From contig JAVCCM010000041.1 in the NCBI GenBank assembly GCA_030765455.1, forward strand, positions 1-64,000: DNA of 64,000 bases, read 5' to 3'. Positions 60,283-64,000 of this stretch are shown here, piece after piece (position 1 is the first letter of the stretch; each line of letters begins with the position of its first letter). The position numbers were made by a program, and so were the translations under genes. Source of the stretch: Candidatus Electryonea clarkiae. Lineage in GTDB: Bacteria > Electryoneota > Electryoneia > Electryoneales > Electryoneaceae. The notes under the pieces were generated by a model, which was not told where the DNA came from, made no database searches, and worked only from the letters and a program-made list of their open reading frames with translations.

Positions 60283-63200
60283 TCACAACTCTTGAATATC
60301 CCATTTTTCTGTTTTTGCCGACTGAAATATATTGATTTTTTTCAGATCATCCGTAGTTGGATCTTCTATTGGATTATTAAGAATTAATAATTCAAATTCT
60401 CTGTGTTTCCTTTCTTGAACTCTATATAAGTAATATCTATCATGATGGATTTTTGCTGCGTTAAGTTCGTTGCCTCCCAGCACAATAACCCCACTAGAAG
60501 AACTTCGCCCTTTAACTTCTATGAATCGGTGTATATGTGAAATATTTGAATCTTTAAGAAAGCGTTCTTTGTCATCTTCTGAAATAAAACTGATAATATC
60601 ACAACCAAATGCCATTTCACCTTGAATAAAAGAAACCTTTATTGGAATTCTTCCGAGTTCTAGCTCAGCTTGTATTGCTAGGTTTTCGGCTCTGTTTGGA
60701 TTAACCATTGTTCCAGAACTACCAACTTTTTGAGTTTTTGGATTTTTTCTTAATCTGATCTTAACTCTCTTTGGAGTGATTGGTTCATGAGACCCCCGAC
60801 TAATGTCAATGTCGCCTATCTCATCGTCTTGAATTGAATTTAAATCTTCAACTTTATCGGTTTTAGGGTCATCAACATATTGAGTAATTTTAGTTTCAGT
60901 TGCGGTATCTTGGTATTTCTCTTGATCAGATTGGAGTTCTAAGAGCTCTAATAAATCTTCATTATCATCCTCGATAATTTCTAATAACTTTTGCGCTTCT
61001 TCATATTTTACAACTGCGTCTTTCCCGATAATCAATCCTAGTAACGTCTTCCTTTGTCCTGGATCGGTTGACATTATTCTAGAAATATCACTACTTATAT
61101 CCGCTCTGAATCTGCTAGTAATTAATTCTCCTACCGCATCTGAAACAACAACGTCGGAATTAAGTTTTGAATCTGATATCTTTTCATCAATGACAAGATA
61201 AGCGACATCCTTGTCTTGAATAGTTCGACCATATTCAAGATTTATAGGAACTATGTTATTTTCTACTAATATTTCTCCTGATAAAGATTTGCATAATGTA
61301 ATTTTCAGTTTTCTTAGTTGTCCAAGTTCAACCCTCCGCGAATCGCTATCAATTCTCATTGCGTATATATAAGGCTTTAGGTTATTAATCTCTTTTTCAA
61401 ATCTTTCAGAAAGTGGATGTATACTATATTTTGAAACTGACATATGAATATTTGAAGGAGTAAGCGTTTCAATATTAAATAATGCTTTTACTTTTCTTGC
61501 ACCTCGTCTTCTATCAATATCAACAGTTGAAAATAAATCTGCTATATGTGAGGGAATAATATTATTCTCCAAGTAAAACAGTTTATTACAGGGATAGTAT
61601 TTAGAAATCCCATTTTTTCTACCTAACATTAGACCCATTTCTAGGAATTTTTCATAATTCTTACCTGAAGGAGGAGGATTATCTATTTCATTTCTTCCAA
61701 TCATTAGTCGATAAATCTGACGAGCATGATCACCATTAGGATCGACTTCCGGTAGTTTCAATAGGATTTCATAAAGGGTACTCCAAGGTAGTTCATCTAA
61801 ATCTTGGATTACACCTAAACGCATTAAGCTACTCTTAATAGCCATACTATCTAGTCTTAAAGCCTTAAATAAATTATGCTTAATATCTATTGCTGGAAAA
61901 CCCAAGATAGGGGTTAAGTCTTTAGTAGCTTTTGTTAATGAACAACTTACTGGTTTCTTTTTGGAACCGTCTATTATTGGAAGCCATTGTTCATTTGATA
62001 ATTTCCATAATACATACGATGGTAATGAATACCCATGATGATAACGGTAATTAAACCTACCACCAGGATCATATCTAATCTTGATGTCGTCACCATTTAA
62101 TCTCATATCCTCCAATCTTCGATCAATTGCACACCATGCAACAATTGCATGTGGATCAGCCTTTTTTATTATTAAATCAAGGTTTTCAACTGTCGATACG
62201 TTTTCAATTCTTAAAGAGTTAGTTCCACGCTTTAGTGCTTCACTTAATGTAAACTCCTCGAATTTGGTATCCGAATCCATTTTGGATAATACATATCCTT
62301 TAAAATCAGCATCTTCTACGTTACTCTTAATTATTCTTGGATCAGAAGCAACTCCCAACCATTTTAGAAAAAGTTCTGTACCTTCTATGGCGGCGTCGGG
62401 TAGAAGAACATGAGGAGGAGCGACAAATAACTCTTTGATATTACCCCCAAATAAAGCTTGTAATAACTTACCACTGGGGTATTCTTTACTAAAGTAGAGT
62501 TCCTTTGAAGGTTTAAAGCTTTTTCCGCTGGTTGGTAAAACAATTCTGATTGTATCTGGGAAAGAGATCGATTGATCTAGAGATTTATAGATTTCCCAAA
62601 CCGCCTGAACTGCCTTTATTCGAACATCTAACTCATTCTCTTTATCATTCTTTATTATGCTATTTGCTTCTGAAATGATAGACAATAGTATTGTCCTAAC
62701 ATTGTATTCTTGGACATTTGAATAAAGGGTTAGTTTTTGCGCTAAATCTCTATTTCTTTTAACGTTAAATTGATCTTTTAATATACTAACCAGCTCTTTA
62801 CTTATTACGCGCAAAGGCACCCATTCTGGAAGATTAAATGTTTTTCCTTCAGGTGGAAGAATTGCCGTTCTTGTATTCTCAATTTTGCAATGTTGTTCAT
62901 CGATCAAGAGGTTAGGAGGATCACCGAATTCATTGTCATAAGATTTACAAAGTGTCTTTAATAAAATCGCTCTTTCTTTGTGCGAATATTGATCATGTTT
63001 AGTATTAATTCTCTTTACTAATTCATCATATTCGAGGAAATCTATATCAAGCAATTCTAATGTGTTCTCTTCTTTATAGAATAAACATATATCGGATAAT
63101 ATCTCAGCATCAACAAGATTATTGAGATCACAGTTTAATCTCTTTACCTCATTCGTTGACTTAAACTTCAGTTTGTATGTAGGAATTATATTTTTAGTCT

Positions 63201-64000
63201 TCAATTCGCTTATTAGCTTTTCTCTGAATCCAAATTCTTCAATATCTGGATGTAATGTTGAAACAGGAACAAGCGATTCTACGACAAACCAAGGATCATT
63301 AGGTTTGCCTCTTACAATGTCCTCAGCTCTTAGCGCCATAAGCTCCGCTAATCTCTCAAAAATATATTCATTAACTTTACTATTGATAAGATTTTTTCTG
63401 TTTGCTGAAAGTTCGAAAGTGCCATGTGCTACAATATTGAATGGAAACGTCACATTCGTTGGGAAATATGAAAACAATTTATCTGTTGTCTTCTTACCCT
63501 CAGCATGAACAGCCAGTTTTAGTTCATACTTATTGTTGAATTTATAGTCATCTGAAATAATATTTTTGGGTATAACATCTGAATCGGAAAAGATTTCCCA
63601 AATCTGACTTGGCTTGTCATTGTATGCAATTTCAACGACAGCAGAGTCACGTTCAATAGCCCAGTGCTTTATATCCCCATTAAAATTTATACTTGTTGAT
63701 CTAATATTTTGCATGAAAATGAATGTTTCATCTACGACTTCGTTTAACTGTTTCTTGATCTGTGGGATAACTTCATCTGGATTTTTTAGTAGAATAGCTA
63801 TTATCGTATCATATCCCTTATTTCTGATTTGTGATGTATAATCTATCAGATTATTACAATCCTGATCACTTTGAGATTGGCTTAATGGATGAGGAATATC
63901 CAAGGTAGCGATTGGAAATTGGATGTTGGTTTTTTGGTAGAAATCATCAATTCTTTCCCTAATTGACGATGAATTGGATGATAATTTTTCTAACCATTTT
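60283..64000 (-). CDS. Very large sacsin/NO VEIN-like protein with C-terminal DUF3883 domain (5' end beyond window)
   Basis: The frame is open from the right edge to a stop at 60283, giving 1238 visible codons; the in-frame TTG at 63903 is not a real start because 32 more codons are open before it. Near visible residues 175-205 the text LFSYFPTNVTFPFNIVAHG followed by TFELSANRKNL matches the segment just after the GHKL ATPase in sacsin-like and plant NO VEIN proteins, so an HSP90-like ATPase probably lies upstream. The last about 110 residues are DUF3883 (NOV_C) with a PD-(D/E)xK-like set: D1134 (GCDIISF), E1161 and K1163 (RFIEVKGR). A charged, coiled region and basic linker (about 1000-1090) precede it. 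AT-rich relative to its left neighbours. Function unknown; anti-phage or DNA-quality roles are inference. Confidence 0.8.
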   Translation of the reverse strand, partial: KWLEKLSSNSSSIRERIDDFYQKTNIQFPIATLDIPHPLSQSQSDQDCNNLIDYTSQIRNKGYDTIIAILLKNPDEVIPQIKKQLNEVVDETFIFMQNIRSTSINFNGDIKHWAIERDSAVVEIAYNDKPSQIWEIFSDSDVIPKNIISDDYKFNNKYELKLAVHAEGKKTTDKLFSYFPTNVTFPFNIVAHGTFELSANRKNLINSKVNEYIFERLAELMALRAEDIVRGKPNDPWFVVESLVPVSTLHPDIEEFGFREKLISELKTKNIIPTYKLKFKSTNEVKRLNCDLNNLVDAEILSDICLFYKEENTLELLDIDFLEYDELVKRINTKHDQYSHKERAILLKTLCKSYDNEFGDPPNLLIDEQHCKIENTRTAILPPEGKTFNLPEWVPLRVISKELVSILKDQFNVKRNRDLAQKLTLYSNVQEYNVRTILLSIISEANSIIKNDKENELDVRIKAVQAVWEIYKSLDQSISFPDTIRIVLPTSGKSFKPSKELYFSKEYPSGKLLQALFGGNIKELFVAPPHVLLPDAAIEGTELFLKWLGVASDPRIIKSNVEDADFKGYVLSKMDSDTKFEEFTLSEALKRGTNSLRIENVSTVENLDLIIKKADPHAIVAWCAIDRRLEDMRLNGDDIKIRYDPGGRFNYRYHHGYSLPSYVLWKLSNEQWLPIIDGSKKKPVSCSLTKATKDLTPILGFPAIDIKHNLFKALRLDSMAIKSSLMRLGVIQDLDELPWSTLYEILLKLPEVDPNGDHARQIYRLMIGRNEIDNPPPSGKNYEKFLEMGLMLGRKNGISKYYPCNKLFYLENNIIPSHIADLFSTVDIDRRRGARKVKALFNIETLTPSNIHMSVSKYSIHPLSERFEKEINNLKPYIYAMRIDSDSRRVELGQLRKLKITLCKSLSGEILVENNIVPINLEYGRTIQDKDVAYLVIDEKISDSKLNSDVVVSDAVGELITSRFRADISSDISRIMSTDPGQRKTLLGLIIGKDAVVKYEEAQKLLEIIEDDNEDLLELLELQSDQEKYQDTATETKITQYVDDPKTDKVEDLNSIQDDEIGDIDISRGSHEPITPKRVKIRLRKNPKTQKVGSSGTMVNPNRAENLAIQAELELGRIPIKVSFIQGEMAFGCDIISFISEDDKERFLKDSNISHIHRFIEVKGRSSSSGVIVLGGNELNAAKIHHDRYYLYRVQERKHREFELLILNNPIEDPTTDDLKKINIFQSAKTEKWDIQEL

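Noticed and set aside
60283..63903. Taking TTG at 63903 as the true start of the large gene
   Set aside because: Thirty-two further in-frame codons are open to the window edge and the homologous region expected upstream (ATPase) is not yet present.
60283..64000. Assigning the large gene to a named defence system such as BREX or DISARM
   Set aside because: No other component of those systems is visible; DUF3883 alone is not diagnostic.

Overview
The window looks like chromosomal DNA from a diderm, LPS-making bacterium of the Fibrobacterota-Chlorobiota-Bacteroidota (FCB) type or a neighbouring candidate phylum. The main reasons are the LpxC-FabZ fusion, the lpxD / lpxC-fabZ / lpxA block behind tamB, bamA and skp, a two-hairpin style of dispersed repeat, moderate G+C and frequent TTG/GTG starts. 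Peptidoglycan is probably of the meso-diaminopimelate type, because an Mpl ligase is present. A selenocysteine tRNA shows that the organism uses selenocysteine. I cannot place it below the level of FCB-like from sequence alone.

Layout. 1-126 is the tip of an IS21-family element whose istA runs off the left edge. 0.5-4.2 kb (minus strand) has a Sel1-repeat protein, initiator tRNA-fMet with its own promoter and terminator, and a partner-switching module (STAS protein, GAF-SpoIIE phosphatase, RsbW-like kinase). 4.3-10.9 kb (plus) has topA, xerC, hpf, hprK, mannose-type PTS EIIA and EIIB, and a solitary MCE protein, met tail to tail by a DUF4405 membrane protein. 12.4-24.9 kb is mostly core metabolism and translation: a small basic protein, deoB, rdgB, cysteine desulfurase, mnmA, panB, panC, a GlmU-type uridylyltransferase, an exported protein, a LytR_C protein, rsfS, argS, a PfkB kinase and mtnA. 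25.2-43.7 kb is an envelope-building supercluster: TPR lipoprotein, uppS, a short FAD-binding protein, tamB, bamA, skp, lpxD, lpxC-fabZ, lpxA, lipoate ligase, a small barrel protein, rseP, a second TPR lipoprotein and a LolA/LolB-like lipoprotein. 43.7-51 kb has three glycosyltransferases, an unknown membrane protein, a class A penicillin-binding protein and a SPOR protein. 51.4-58.5 kb has a PfkB kinase, an orphan DNA methyltransferase, an M1-type peptidase fused to a probable outer-membrane barrel, mpl and a zinc-ribbon protein.

The right end, 58.6-64 kb, is more accessory in character: tRNA-Sec, an alpha/beta hydrolase without its usual OsmC partner domain, a YefM-YoeB toxin-antitoxin pair with a readable promoter, and the last 1238 codons of a very large sacsin/NO VEIN-like protein ending in a PD-(D/E)xK-like DUF3883 domain. 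That last gene is the best candidate for a poorly described, possibly defensive, system. Its N-terminus and any partner genes lie beyond the right edge.

Several intergenic stretches carry dispersed palindromic repeats (16.9, 21.2, 40.2, 44.8, 51.1-51.4 and 58.5 kb); two of these families occur twice in the window. No CRISPR array, rRNA operon, prophage or convincing riboswitch was seen.
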